A stretch of 52,020 nucleotides of DNA from Pseudogracilibacillus auburnensis. GTDB lineage: Bacteria > Bacillota > Bacilli > Bacillales > Amphibacillaceae. Within the stretch, counting starts at the first letter, position 1, and every line of letters begins with the position of its first letter. Positions 8,710 through 17,467 of this stretch are shown one piece after another. Where the stretch lies: NCBI RefSeq assembly GCF_003201975.1, contig NZ_QJJQ01000009.1, forward strand, positions 153,203 through 205,222, written 5' to 3'. The notes beneath the pieces are model-generated. The model saw only the letters and a program-made list of their open reading frames with translations. It searched no databases and was not told the origin of the DNA. The position numbers were made by a program, and so were the translations under genes.

Positions 8710-9732
8710 TTGCCTGTTCAAATTGCGGGACAGCAGGAACAATCTATTCGTTTACTAGATGCGGAGTCCCCTTTACTTGAAGTAAATGATTTGAAGAAGT
8801 ATTTTCCTTTAAAGAGTGGATTATTTAGTCGATCAGGTGGATCAGTGAAGGCTGTTGACGGTATTTCCTTTACGGTTCAAGCAGGGCAAACCTTAGGGAT
8901 TGTCGGTGAATCGGGTTGTGGTAAATCGACTTTAGGAAGAAATATTATTCGTTTACAAGAACCGACAAGTGGAAGGATCTTATATAATGGGCAAGATATG
9001 ACGCATTTGAATGAAGGGAGATTGCGACATGTGAGGCGCGATATGCAAATTATCTTTCAAGATCCATATGCCTCTTTAAACGCTAAACTTAGAATAAGTG
9101 AAATAGTCGGAGAGCCTTTAAGGGTACATAAAGTTGGAAGTAGGTTAGAACGACAAGAGAAGATAGAATATTTGATGGAGAAAGTTGGTTTGGAGGCGGA
9201 ACATTTATCAAGATTTCCCCATGAATTTTCTGGTGGACAACGTCAAAGAATTGGCATTGCACGTGCTTTGTCTTTGAATCCTAAGCTAATTGTATGTGAT
9301 GAGCCTGTTTCAGCACTTGACGTATCTGTCCAATCTCAAGTGATTAATTTACTACAAGATTTACAGGATGAATTTGGGCTAACTTATCTATTTATATCGC
9401 ATGATTTATCTGTTGTTCGTCATATTAGTGACCGAGTTGCAGTCATGTATTTAGGGAAAATCGTTGAGTTAGCGGAAACAGAAAAGATTTATCAGGAAGC
9501 GGCTCACCCTTATACCCAAGCTTTGTTATCAGCTATTCCCGTCCCTGATCCTGTAGAGCAGAAGCGGCGCCAAAGGATTGTGTTAAAGGGAGATGTCCCA
9601 AGTCCAGTTCACCTTCCAAGTGGCTGCCGTTTTCACACACGCTGTCCACTGGCAACTGATCACTGCAGAGAAGAGGAACCAGTGTTTGAAGAAAAGATGG
9701 AAGGACATTGGGTGGCCTGTCATTATGGGTAG
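8710..9732 (+). CDS. DppF/OppF-type ABC ATPase
   Basis: Partner ATPase, 340 aa, starting at TTG 8710 directly after the previous stop, with GGAGGAGGTG as ribosome binding site. Walker [11 protein letters not shown]-loop [11 protein letters not shown], signature [15 protein letters not shown], Walker [13 protein letters not shown] and LFISHDLS are complete. The C-terminal [15 protein letters not shown] motif is present. The '[14 protein letters not shown]' lead-in marks the OppF/DppF branch as opposed to OppD. It is the last gene of the operon. Confidence 0.93.
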   Translation: MPVQIAGQQEQSIRLLDAESPLLEVNDLKKYFPLKSGLFSRSGGSVKAVDGISFTVQAGQTLGIVGESGCGKSTLGRNIIRLQEPTSGRILYNGQDMTHLNEGRLRHVRRDMQIIFQDPYASLNAKLRISEIVGEPLRVHKVGSRLERQEKIEYLMEKVGLEAEHLSRFPHEFSGGQRQRIGIARALSLNPKLIVCDEPVSALDVSVQSQVINLLQDLQDEFGLTYLFISHDLSVVRHISDRVAVMYLGKIVELAETEKIYQEAAHPYTQALLSAIPVPDPVEQKRRQRIVLKGDVPSPVHLPSGCRFHTRCPLATDHCREEEPVFEEKMEGHWVACHYG

Positions 9733-9798
9733 GGGGCCATGGTGTAGAATGTGTGCCTCTAGTGTTCTCTACATGGAATAGCCTTAGTTTTTAGTTAG

Positions 9799-9828
9799 AA
9801 GAGGAAATTTAATTGTTTCCTCTTTTTT
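9799..9828 (+). terminator. Rho-independent terminator ending the first peptide-importer operon
   Basis: AGAGGAAA and TTTCCTCTTTTTT form a stem around TTTAATTG, followed by GC. It lies 66 bases after the last ATPase stop. Confidence 0.85.
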
Positions 9829-9870
9829 GCTGATCTAGCGTTTAAATGTCATATGAAATTTTCCCATCAT

Positions 9871-10914
9871 TTAAGCGTTCTCTAACTCTTTTAATTTAAA
9901 TATTAAGCTTGTCCGATTTGAAACCTCAGTTTTTTCATACATATTTTGTAAATGTTTCTTGACGGTATTTATACTGATCCAAAGTTCATTAGCAATTTGT
10001 TCGTTTGTGTATCCTTTTAGCACAAAATCAAAAATTTCTAATTCTCTTTTCGATAATAGTGTTCTTAAATCATCATTCTTATCCTTTTTCTCTTGTGGGT
10101 ATAGATAAATAGAATAGTTCTTAGATATAGAATATCTTTTTTTCTGAAGCATTATTTTCATTTTCCATCCATTTATGCTGATATGAATAGGGCTTTCTCC
10201 TTCTGGCAAGTAACTGGTAAGAGAGGTTTGAAAAAATTCTTCAACGGAAGTATCCGGATAAATTGTTTCAATGATTTTTTGAGCTACTTCGTTATAAAAA
10301 GAAATGTTTTGATTTTCATTCACTTGAATAATACCTAATTCGTCACTTTTCATCCTTTTAAGAAAGTAGTTCTCTGCTTCATATTCCTTCATAACCATTG
10401 AGTGTTTAACTACATGTTGAAGGTGGATAGATAGAGCTTGAAGTATTTGTTTATCTTTATGAGTAAAAGGTTTATCTCCTTTAAATCGGGAAAAGCCAAT
10501 CCCTCCATAGATCGATTTATTCTTAGTGAAATAAATCACCATCTGATCAATCATTTGATGTCTTTTGAAAAAGTGGTAATATTCTGACTTAACAAAGGAT
10601 GAAAATGTCGTAGTTTCATCTATTTTTAAAACGGATTCGCGTTTGTTGGCTATATGATTCAATTGTTTCTTAGGATGCATGATGTCTTGATTTTTGTATG
10701 TTTCTGTATAATCCCAGATAAGTTTATCATCATAATTAAAAAATTTCAGGTTATACATATTACTATGATTATCAGCTAACCAAAACAAGGAGTGGTGCAA
10801 TTGGAATAAGTCAGAAAGAAAAGATTGAACTGTTTCAGAAATATTAGATGAAGTTGGGTAAGTGCTATTCATAAAATGCATCATTTTTTCGTAATCATTT
10901 TTAGAAAAGTCCAT
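9871..10914 (-). CDS. LuxR-type DNA-binding regulator with large N-terminal sensory region
   Basis: The last 60 residues are a LuxR/GerE HTH: LLSKRELEIFDFVLKGYTNE, then QIANELWISINTVKKHLQNMYEK. The first 280 residues contain no REC receiver; they look like a GAF/PAS-type sensing region (aromatic-rich, one predicted fold), so a small ligand is more likely than phosphorylation as signal. The frame extends further upstream (to 10998), but GGAGG at 10921-10925 on the minus strand places the start at ATG 10914 (or the adjacent ATG 10917). It is divergent from the amidohydrolase at 11109 and convergent with the importer operon, so it may control either; this is inference. Confidence 0.8.
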   Translation of the reverse strand: MDFSKNDYEKMMHFMNSTYPTSSNISETVQSFLSDLFQLHHSLFWLADNHSNMYNLKFFNYDDKLIWDYTETYKNQDIMHPKKQLNHIANKRESVLKIDETTTFSSFVKSEYYHFFKRHQMIDQMVIYFTKNKSIYGGIGFSRFKGDKPFTHKDKQILQALSIHLQHVVKHSMVMKEYEAENYFLKRMKSDELGIIQVNENQNISFYNEVAQKIIETIYPDTSVEEFFQTSLTSYLPEGESPIHISINGWKMKIMLQKKRYSISKNYSIYLYPQEKKDKNDDLRTLLSKRELEIFDFVLKGYTNEQIANELWISINTVKKHLQNMYEKTEVSNRTSLIFKLKELENA

Positions 10915-11055
10915 CATAATCCTCCAATCATTTGTTATGAAACTCCATTTACCTATACTTTTTTCATTTAATTCTATCATATAACTTCTAAACTGCAAAA
11001 ATAGATTGAAAATTATAGGTGCTCAAAAAATTATCCTTTAGTGTAATTGTTATAG

Positions 11056-11070
11056 AAGTAAGCGTTTGCA
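11056..11070 (+). promoter_or_regulatory. cre-like box (CcpA) upstream of the amidohydrolase
   Basis: AAGTAAGCGTTTGCA matches the cre consensus WTGNAANCGNWNNCW at all but the second position. It lies 38 bases before the amidohydrolase ATG, where bound CcpA would block transcription when preferred sugars are present. Confidence 0.55.
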
Positions 11071-11108
11071 ATAATGAGTATAGAAATGACATTGAGGGAG
11101 GAATTCAA

Positions 11109-12215
11109 ATGAAGAAGACAGGATTTATTTATGACGAAAGTTATTTTTGGCACGATAATGGTACTGGTGCGTTGCATTTATCGACGGGAGGTTGGGTTCA
11201 AAGTCATACACACGGGGAAGATCCAGAAACGAAAAGGAGATTTAAAAATTTACTTGATGTCAGTGGGCTAACGCCTCAACTCAGTTCAATTGCTCCACGT
11301 CCAGCTACACGTGAAGAGGTTGAGCTATTCCATCTCCCAAACTACATTGATAGAGTACAAGAGTTAAGTAATAGTAACGGTGGGGATGCAGGACAGTTTG
11401 CGATTGTGGGAAGAGGGTCATATGAAATTGCTCTACTATCAGCTGGGGGAGCGATAACAGGTGTTGATGCGGTGATGAAAAACGAGGTTGATAATGTCTA
11501 CGCTTTAACTAGACCACCTGGACATCACGCCGAAGCTCAGGAAGGAATGGGTTTTTGTATATTTAATAATGTTGCTATTGCTGCAAAATATGCTAAGGAA
11601 AAATATAAATTAGATCGTATATTAGTGCTTGATTGGGATGTACATCACGGTAACGGAACAGAACAAGCATTTTACGAGGATGACAGTACGTTATTTATCT
11701 CCATTCATCAAGATCGATTATTCCCGGCGGGACGCGGATATGTGGATCACTGTGGTGAAGGAAAGGGGAAAGGCTACAATGTGAATATCCCATTGCCGGC
11801 TGGAACAGGAAATGCGGGATATATGCATGCATTTGAACATATAGTTGAGCCAATTGTAGATCAGTTTAAACCGGAGTTAATCATTGTATCAGCTGGTCAA
11901 GACCCAAGCTTTTTTGATCCTTTAGCTAGAATGATGGTTACAGCTAATGGCTTTTATCGATTTGCTGAATTCATGAAAAAACTAGCGGAGAGACATTGTG
12001 ATGGTCGCTTAGTATTGTGTCATGAAGGTGGCTACAGTGCAGCATATGTACCATTCTGTTCATTAGCAATTGTGGAAGCTATGAGTGAGATTAAAACAGA
12101 GGTGGAGGATCCTTTTATGGAAGGATTTGATGTTCCATTCGACACGCTTTTTCCACATGAGGAAGAAGCTGTTCAAAAGGTAATTAAACAACAATCCGAG
12201 TTTTGGAATTTTTAG
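11109..12215 (+). CDS. class-II histone-deacetylase-like amidohydrolase (HDAH family)
   Basis: A 368-residue zinc amidohydrolase of the arginase/deacetylase fold. Visible active-site elements are RPPGHH (His139-His140), LDWDVHHGNG (zinc ligands Asp177 and His179), SAGQD (third ligand Asp265) and EGGYS (Tyr309, transition-state stabiliser). The order and spacing follow bacterial HDAH proteins such as that of strain FB188, in which the corresponding residues sit three positions later. Such enzymes remove acetyl or other short acyl groups from amines; the natural substrate is often unknown. ATG 11109 is chosen for GAGGGAGGA upstream. The cre-like box and the divergent LuxR regulator suggest a catabolic role, perhaps deacylating imported amines. 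Confidence 0.88.
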   Translation: MKKTGFIYDESYFWHDNGTGALHLSTGGWVQSHTHGEDPETKRRFKNLLDVSGLTPQLSSIAPRPATREEVELFHLPNYIDRVQELSNSNGGDAGQFAIVGRGSYEIALLSAGGAITGVDAVMKNEVDNVYALTRPPGHHAEAQEGMGFCIFNNVAIAAKYAKEKYKLDRILVLDWDVHHGNGTEQAFYEDDSTLFISIHQDRLFPAGRGYVDHCGEGKGKGYNVNIPLPAGTGNAGYMHAFEHIVEPIVDQFKPELIIVSAGQDPSFFDPLARMMVTANGFYRFAEFMKKLAERHCDGRLVLCHEGGYSAAYVPFCSLAIVEAMSEIKTEVEDPFMEGFDVPFDTLFPHEEEAVQKVIKQQSEFWNF

Positions 12216-12241
12216 AAGATAAAAAGAAAATAGATTTTGAA

Positions 12242-12293
12242 GAGGAAAGAACGAAAAGAAGTTGTGATCCTGTTTTGTTCTTTCCTTATTTTA
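12242..12293. terminator. bidirectional terminator between convergent genes
   Basis: AGGAAAGAAC at 12243 and GTTCTTTCCT near 12277 form a stem around a loop of about 24 bases, flanked by A- and T-rich tracts. It separates the amidohydrolase from the minus-strand coiled-coil protein. Confidence 0.65.
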
Positions 12294-12304
12294 AACGTTT
12301 AATT

Positions 12305-12982
12305 TTACCTTTTCGGTGCTCGATAACCAGCATTTTCGGCTTCTTCCGTTGAACAAAACCATTCGACCACATTAGTTGTTCTACTATAATAAGTGCTACC
12401 TGGAACATGGTAAATTCCATTCACGCTGCCTTTTATATCACAATCACCTGACGAATCGTCGGTACTTGAACTTGCAGTTTGGGTCTCTTCCTTACTTTGG
12501 CTTTTTGTATTATTACTGTCTCCACTATTACTTTCATTCTTAGCGGAAGTTTGTTCCTGTTGATTTGAACTAGCACTTTTAAATTTTTCGACCTCATTGG
12601 ATAATTCCTCATTATTTTCTTCTAGTATTTTGTTTTCATTTTTTAGTTCCTCATATTCTTCTTGAATGCTGTCCATTTCAGCAGTAAGACTTTCTACTTC
12701 ATTGTTTAATTCATCGATTTCTTCCTCAAGTTTTTCATTAACATGTTCCAATTCATCATTTGTTTCTTCTAACTGCTCGTTTTTCTCAATTTCTTCCTCC
12801 AAGTTTACACTTAGTTCGGAATTTGTTTTTCCATCAGAGCATCCTACTAATACTAGTAAAATAGCCATGAATAGTAGTGGCGTTAATCGTCTCTTTGCTA
12901 TCATCTTTTTATTTGAAGTAGACGAAAAGTAAATAATCATACCTAAAATCATTAAAATTAATAATAAGGATAGTAATATCAT
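12305..12982 (-). CDS. membrane-anchored coiled-coil protein with C-terminal Cys-containing 'sunset'-type domain
   Basis: 225 aa, with AGGGGGA before ATG 12982. Two hydrophobic segments (about 1-18 and 35-48) come first; the second ends LLVLVGC and looks like a lipobox, so the mature chain is outside the membrane. A long Glu/Asn-rich heptad region (about 55-140) should form a coiled coil. A Ser/Thr/Asn linker follows, then a 45-residue C-terminal domain: [39 protein letters not shown]. This short domain, with two cysteines, is found at the ends of many Bacillus secreted proteins and nucleases; its function is not established. A transcript start with one anchor or two is unresolved. Confidence 0.75.
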   Translation of the reverse strand: MILLSLLLILMILGMIIYFSSTSNKKMIAKRRLTPLLFMAILLVLVGCSDGKTNSELSVNLEEEIEKNEQLEETNDELEHVNEKLEEEIDELNNEVESLTAEMDSIQEEYEELKNENKILEENNEELSNEVEKFKSASSNQQEQTSAKNESNSGDSNNTKSQSKEETQTASSSTDDSSGDCDIKGSVNGIYHVPGSTYYSRTTNVVEWFCSTEEAENAGYRAPKR

Positions 12983-13219
12983 TGTTCGATTCCCCCTATG
13001 AGATGCACACCAAATACAAAATTATAAATTTACTATCAGTTTATTTAGATAAATGTAAATTTGTTATATATTAACATTTTTATTAGTAACTATTTGTCGA
13101 TTTTTGATACTTCTAGAAAGATCCTTCCTAGTACCTACAATTAAAGTAATACTATTTTCTATCAATATAGGAGTAATCTAAAATGAAAACGAAAGTAAAT
13201 TTTAAATATTCATTTTAAT

Positions 13220-13248
13220 TTGACAATTAATTTCAAAGTAGCTATAAT
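13220..13248 (+). promoter_or_regulatory. sigma-A promoter of the first recycling/import operon
   Basis: TTGACA (13220-13225), a 17-base spacer and TATAAT (13243-13248) match the consensus exactly. The spacer carries ATTTCAA at position 5-11, at the same offset as in the murR promoter at 22734. About 115 bases of leader lead to the first gene. The rest of the gap 12983-13362 is AT-rich with no gene seen. Confidence 0.85.
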
Positions 13249-13362
13249 CTTATCAAAGGTAATCAAGTCATCAGCTTATCATCACTTTTGATTGAATATT
13301 CAGTTATAGGGAAAAACAAATTAGAATCCTCTTCTAAATTCAAAGAGAGGAGAATGGTTTAG

Positions 13363-14514
13363 TTGATTGTAAGCGGATACATAAAAGGTCGTTTCATGGG
13401 GTGGAATCATATGCTTGAAGATGAGCTTAATAGATTGTTTCACTTTTATTTAAAAAAATCATATTTTTCAGGTGCGGTTTGTCTTATTTCAAAAGGTGAT
13501 GAAATAATTTTTAAAGCGTCTTATGGAAATCGTATAGACAAAACAATGGAAAGCAATAGTAATTATTCATTATCTCGTACTACTAAAAAAATGAATACTA
13601 GTACTATTTTTGACCTAGCATCCATTACAAAAATGTTTATTACAACTATTATTCTTCATTTTATCTCCCAAGGTAAATTGCAATTAAGAACACCTTTAGG
13701 AGAATGTTTACTAGACATCAGGGAAAAAAGCAATCTAATGGATCATATAGGTCATGTGACAATGGAACAATTATTGACACACTCCTCGGGAATTCCTGCC
13801 TGGTATCCTTTTTATGTAGAACATGATAAAAAATTTTACACGATATTGAATTCGATTGTTTCACCATCAAGTATGGTTGAGGATGTTACATACAGTGATA
13901 TTAATTATATGTTATTGGGGGAGGTAATAAAGAAAAAAAGTAAGCTTAGTTTAGAGGAATGTGTAAATAGGGTGTTCATTCAATCTCTAGAAATGAAAAC
14001 GCTTACCTTTGGGCCGGGATTTGGAAATAATGTAGCAGCAACAGAATTTGGAAATAGAATAGAACAAAAAATGTGTGCAGAAAGAGGGCTCCAATTTAAT
14101 CATTGGCGTTCGACTGATTTACCTATTATAGGAGAAGTTAATGATGGTAATTGTCATTATTATTTTCAAGGAAAATCAGGGCATGCTGGGCTATTTGCAT
14201 CTGCTATGGATGTACTAAAATTAGGTCACTTATATGTTAAGGGGGGTGAGTACCAAGGAAAATCAATCATTAATAGAGAGATTATACAAAGGAGTACAAC
14301 AAAACTAAATCATACAAGAGGATTAGGTTGGGAATTTTCTGATGTGTTCCCAAATGGATATGGTCATACAGGTTTTACAGGTACATCTTTATGGGTTGTG
14401 CCAACTAAAAAAATGGTAGTTGTAATCTTAACGAACAGATTGCATGTTTCAAAACCAATATCGATCCAATCTTTTAGAAAGGAAGTACATCAGAAAATCA
14501 TAAATACTATTTAA
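13363..14514 (+). CDS. cytoplasmic beta-lactamase-fold serine hydrolase, AmiE/YbbE-like
   Basis: 383 aa of the class C beta-lactamase/PBP4 fold. The nucleophile motif is LASITK (Ser87, Lys90), the second motif YSDINY (Tyr177), and the third GHTG near the end; LLTHSSGIPAWYPFY is characteristic of the YbbE/EstB-like branch. B. subtilis YbbE (AmiE) of this family cleaves N-acetylmuramic acid from L-alanine in muropeptides, but it is exported. Here there is no signal peptide, so the enzyme should act on imported substrate in the cytoplasm. It opens the operon with the importer, AnmK and GNAT. TTG 13363 (10 bases after GAGGAG) is the only good start. A perfect cre box overlaps codons 2-7. Confidence 0.8.
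   Translation: MIVSGYIKGRFMGWNHMLEDELNRLFHFYLKKSYFSGAVCLISKGDEIIFKASYGNRIDKTMESNSNYSLSRTTKKMNTSTIFDLASITKMFITTIILHFISQGKLQLRTPLGECLLDIREKSNLMDHIGHVTMEQLLTHSSGIPAWYPFYVEHDKKFYTILNSIVSPSSMVEDVTYSDINYMLLGEVIKKKSKLSLEECVNRVFIQSLEMKTLTFGPGFGNNVAATEFGNRIEQKMCAERGLQFNHWRSTDLPIIGEVNDGNCHYYFQGKSGHAGLFASAMDVLKLGHLYVKGGEYQGKSIINREIIQRSTTKLNHTRGLGWEFSDVFPNGYGHTGFTGTSLWVVPTKKMVVVILTNRLHVSKPISIQSFRKEVHQKIINTI
13367..13381 (+). promoter_or_regulatory. cre box inside the start of the hydrolase gene
   Basis: TTGTAAGCGGATACA fits every fixed position of WTGNAANCGNWNNCW. It lies about 125 bases downstream of the -10, where CcpA acts as a roadblock. It indicates carbon catabolite repression of the whole operon. 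Confidence 0.7.
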
Positions 14515-14535
14515 CTAATGGAAGGAGTTATTCAT

Positions 14536-16098
14536 GTGTTCAAGAAAAATCAATGGTCGTTATTTAGTTTACTAATTGTTTTCTTGTTTCTCGTAGCTTG
14601 TTCTAGTAATGATACAACTACTGAAAATGAGGGAGGCACAACAGAGGGAGACGAATCATCTGGAAAGCAAACCCTTCTTGTTGCAGCTGATCAAGATCCA
14701 TCTGGAATGGATCCACACACTACCACGGCTCATTCTTCTCATCGTATTATGGCTAAAATTTATGAAGGTTTACTAGAATTCGATGAAAATATGCAATTTG
14801 CTCCTTTACTTGCAAAGGAATGGGAGCAAGTCGATGAGACCACTTATCAGTTTATTTTAAGGGAAGGCGTTACATTTCATAACGGCAGAGAAATGACTGC
14901 TGAAGATGTTAAATATAGTTTTGAAAGGATTTTAGAACCAGAAACCGGTGCTATCTCTGCATCCTATTTTAAAGTAGTGGAAGAAATAAATGTTTTAAGC
15001 GATTACGAAATAGAATTCAAATTAAGCCAACCTTATGCACCATTTTTATCCTATATAGCTTCTGGCGCAAATGCAGCAATTATTCCGAAAGAGGCAGTGG
15101 AGGAACATGGGAATTTAGATCAAGTTGCTGTAGGTACTGGTCCATTTGTTTTAAAGGAAATGGTACCAGATACACACGTTCATCTAACGAAAAACGAGGA
15201 CTATTACATAGAAGGGAAACCTATTGTCGATGAACTAAAATATGTGACGATGGTAGATGAGTCTTCAAGACTTGCGGCTATAAGAACTGGTGAAGTTCAT
15301 ATAACTACAGTGTCACCTGATTCAGTTTCTTTAGTGGAAGGAAATGATGAATTAAATGTCATAAGTTATGATGGCTTAGAATATTTCTATCTAGGTTTTA
15401 ATGTAACGAACGATTTTTTAAAAGATAAAAAAGTACGACAAGCAATTAGCTTAGCAGTAGATCGACAAGAAATCATTGACACGATAATGGCGGGAGAAGC
15501 AAAACTTTCTGGTCCTGTACCGGAATCATTAGGGGATTGGTCAATTGACGTTAGTAAGCTAGATTTATATCAACCGAACATAGATAAGGCAAATAAACTA
15601 TTAGAAGAAGCGAGTTTTGAAGCTGGCTTTGAACTAGAGATGGGAGTTCCTTCTACCGAAGCAGAACTAGTATCAACTGCACAAATCATCGAACAACAAC
15701 TTGGGAAAATTGGAATTAATGTAACGATCGTTCAACTAGAATGGGGAGAGTATATAGATGCTTGGAACGAAAATACTTACGACATGCTAGTAGGTAAGAA
15801 TGGTTCAGGAAGAGATCCGGATCGTTCATTAGGCTTTTTCTTCGCAACAGATGGATCGGCTAATGTGTGGGGATACTCTAATAAAGCGTATGATGAGTTG
15901 ATTGCGGAAGGATTAGAAGAAGTGGATATGGATAAAAGACATTCTATTTATGAAGATGCTCAAAAGATGATTATTGAAGAAGCTCCTAATCTCTTTTTAT
16001 TAATGCCAAAGAGTTACATCATAGTGAGAGAAAATGTGAACGGTTATCATCCGTTACCACATGACTCGGAGGATTTCCTGGAATTAACATTGGAGTAA
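14536..16098 (+). CDS. family-5 solute-binding lipoprotein, candidate muropeptide-binding protein
   Basis: GTG 14536 lies 8 bases after AAGGAG. The signal peptide ends in FLVAC with lipobox Cys22, followed by a Thr/Glu/Gly-rich linker and an SBP_bac_5 body of 520 aa total: AADQDPSGMDPHTTTAHSSH, FILREGVTFHNGREMTAEDV, VGTGPFVLKEM. The protein would sit outside the membrane and feed the two permeases beyond the hairpin-rich repeat at 16117-16387. Sequence alone cannot show the ligand. The gene's company (AmiE-like hydrolase, AnmK, MurR, MurQ, LdcA) suggests murein peptides or muropeptides, comparable in principle to MppA working with Opp in E. coli. Confidence 0.9.
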   Translation: MFKKNQWSLFSLLIVFLFLVACSSNDTTTENEGGTTEGDESSGKQTLLVAADQDPSGMDPHTTTAHSSHRIMAKIYEGLLEFDENMQFAPLLAKEWEQVDETTYQFILREGVTFHNGREMTAEDVKYSFERILEPETGAISASYFKVVEEINVLSDYEIEFKLSQPYAPFLSYIASGANAAIIPKEAVEEHGNLDQVAVGTGPFVLKEMVPDTHVHLTKNEDYYIEGKPIVDELKYVTMVDESSRLAAIRTGEVHITTVSPDSVSLVEGNDELNVISYDGLEYFYLGFNVTNDFLKDKKVRQAISLAVDRQEIIDTIMAGEAKLSGPVPESLGDWSIDVSKLDLYQPNIDKANKLLEEASFEAGFELEMGVPSTEAELVSTAQIIEQQLGKIGINVTIVQLEWGEYIDAWNENTYDMLVGKNGSGRDPDRSLGFFFATDGSANVWGYSNKAYDELIAEGLEEVDMDKRHSIYEDAQKMIIEEAPNLFLLMPKSYIIVRENVNGYHPLPHDSEDFLELTLE

Positions 16099-16116
16099 TA
16101 AAGGTTTTATAGAAGA

Positions 16117-16387
16117 TGTTCAAAAAGTCACAAATAGGTACTCTCGTATGGTAAAGCATACGAGAGTACCTCAGAAGCTACGTCACCTTCGACAAACAAT
16201 GTTTATTGCGACGAGTAATCGCAGGAGCAATGTCTTCGATGGGACGAGCGAATGCGCAGTCCCAGGACGTTCTAGTACTGGCATTGCCACAAGGCCTTTC
16301 GATGGGACGAGTAATCAAAAGAAGCAGGACGTGGCGTTTTTAGCCAGTGGAACTGCTCAGGTCTTCTTTTATCGGCCTTTTTGAACA
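16117..16387. repeat. 271-bp intergenic repeat-like element with terminal inverted repeats
   Basis: The ends are inverted copies: TGTTCAAAAAG (16117-16127) and CTTTTTGAACA (16377-16387). Inside, GGTACTCTCGTATG and CATACGAGAGTACC (16137-16170) form a perfect 14-bp stem with a 6-base loop. The interior is GC-richer than the flanks and includes two copies of CGATGGGACGAG. No coding frame looks genuine. From memory, elements beginning GTTCAAAAAGTC and ending GACTTTTTGAAC recur between genes in Bacillaceae. It lies between the binding-protein and permease genes. Confidence 0.7.
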
Positions 16388-16511
16388 CGCATTTATAGCC
16401 ATAAATGTTTACCTGCTATGGGTAGGGAATTGCATGCTATATTTTCCTACCCATAGATATGTATTTTTGTTAAATGGAACAATTACTTGACCACATAGGA
16501 GGTGTATAGAT

Positions 16512-17456
16512 ATGTATATTTTCATTATTAGAAGGATATTATCCATTATTCCTGTGTTATTTGGTATAACCGTTTTTATTTTTTTAATTATGCATGTTAT
16601 ACCAGGCGATATTACAAGTATATTGTTGGGAACAGAGGCTACTCCAGAATTAAAGGAACAATTAAAAGAAAAGCTTGGATTAAATTTACCTTTATATCAA
16701 CAATATTGGAATTGGTTGTTAGGAGTATTAGTGGGGGATTTCGGAGAATCTTTAAGGACAGGGGCCCCTATTTTACCTGAAATTCTTAACAGATTTACGC
16801 TTACTTTTGAATTGACTATCTTCGCATCAATTATTGCATGGGTCATTGCAATTCCACTTGGTATTATAGCTGGTATCCATCGAAATACTAAGACAGACAT
16901 TGGCTTAAGAATTGTATCTTTAATGGGAGTTTCTGTACCAAATTTTGCTTTAGCAACATTACTGATTCTTGTTTTGTCACTTCAATTCAATTACTTTACT
17001 CCAGTGGATTATGTTGGTTTCTTTGAAAATCCTTTAAAAAATATGGAGAGATTGTTTCTTCCAGCATTAGTTCTAGGTACAGCAATGGCCGGTTCGATTA
17101 TGAGAATGACTCGTTCATCCATATTAGAAGTGTTACGACAAGACTTTGTTCGGACAGCTAGAGCAAAAGGGATAAAAGAAAGAGCTGTTATCTTTCGACA
17201 TGCCTTTAGAAATGCAATGATACCTATATTAACTGTAATTGGTATGCAAATAGGATTCTTATTAGGAGGTACCGTGATCGTGGAACAAATATTTTCTCTT
17301 CCGGGTTTAGGACAATATGTTTTAACGGGAATAACACAAAGGGATATACCTGTTGTACAAGGGAGTATATTATTTATTGCTGTTATGTTTGTAACGATAA
17401 ACTTAATAGTCGATTTGTTATATGGATACCTAAACCCACGTATTTCATATAAATAA
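16512..17456 (+). CDS. DppB/OppB-type ABC permease
   Basis: 314-residue permease with the OppB-branch N-terminus (FIIRRILSIIPVLFGITVFI, then HVIPGDITSILLG), the LGLNLPLYQQYWNWL loop, and the EAA motif DFVRTARAKGIKERAVIFRH. Six membrane segments are visible. AGGAGG precedes ATG 16512 by 8 bases. It pairs with the 17468 permease. The spacing of 413 bases from the binding-protein gene is filled by the repeat element, so its expression may be lower than that of the binding protein. Confidence 0.93.
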   Translation: MYIFIIRRILSIIPVLFGITVFIFLIMHVIPGDITSILLGTEATPELKEQLKEKLGLNLPLYQQYWNWLLGVLVGDFGESLRTGAPILPEILNRFTLTFELTIFASIIAWVIAIPLGIIAGIHRNTKTDIGLRIVSLMGVSVPNFALATLLILVLSLQFNYFTPVDYVGFFENPLKNMERLFLPALVLGTAMAGSIMRMTRSSILEVLRQDFVRTARAKGIKERAVIFRHAFRNAMIPILTVIGMQIGFLLGGTVIVEQIFSLPGLGQYVLTGITQRDIPVVQGSILFIAVMFVTINLIVDLLYGYLNPRISYK

Positions 17457-17467
17457 TTTTTAACGAA

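Noticed and set aside
16148-16384. 78-codon open frame inside the first structured repeat
   Set aside because: It lies wholly inside the inverted-repeat element, has no ribosome site, and its composition follows the repeat.
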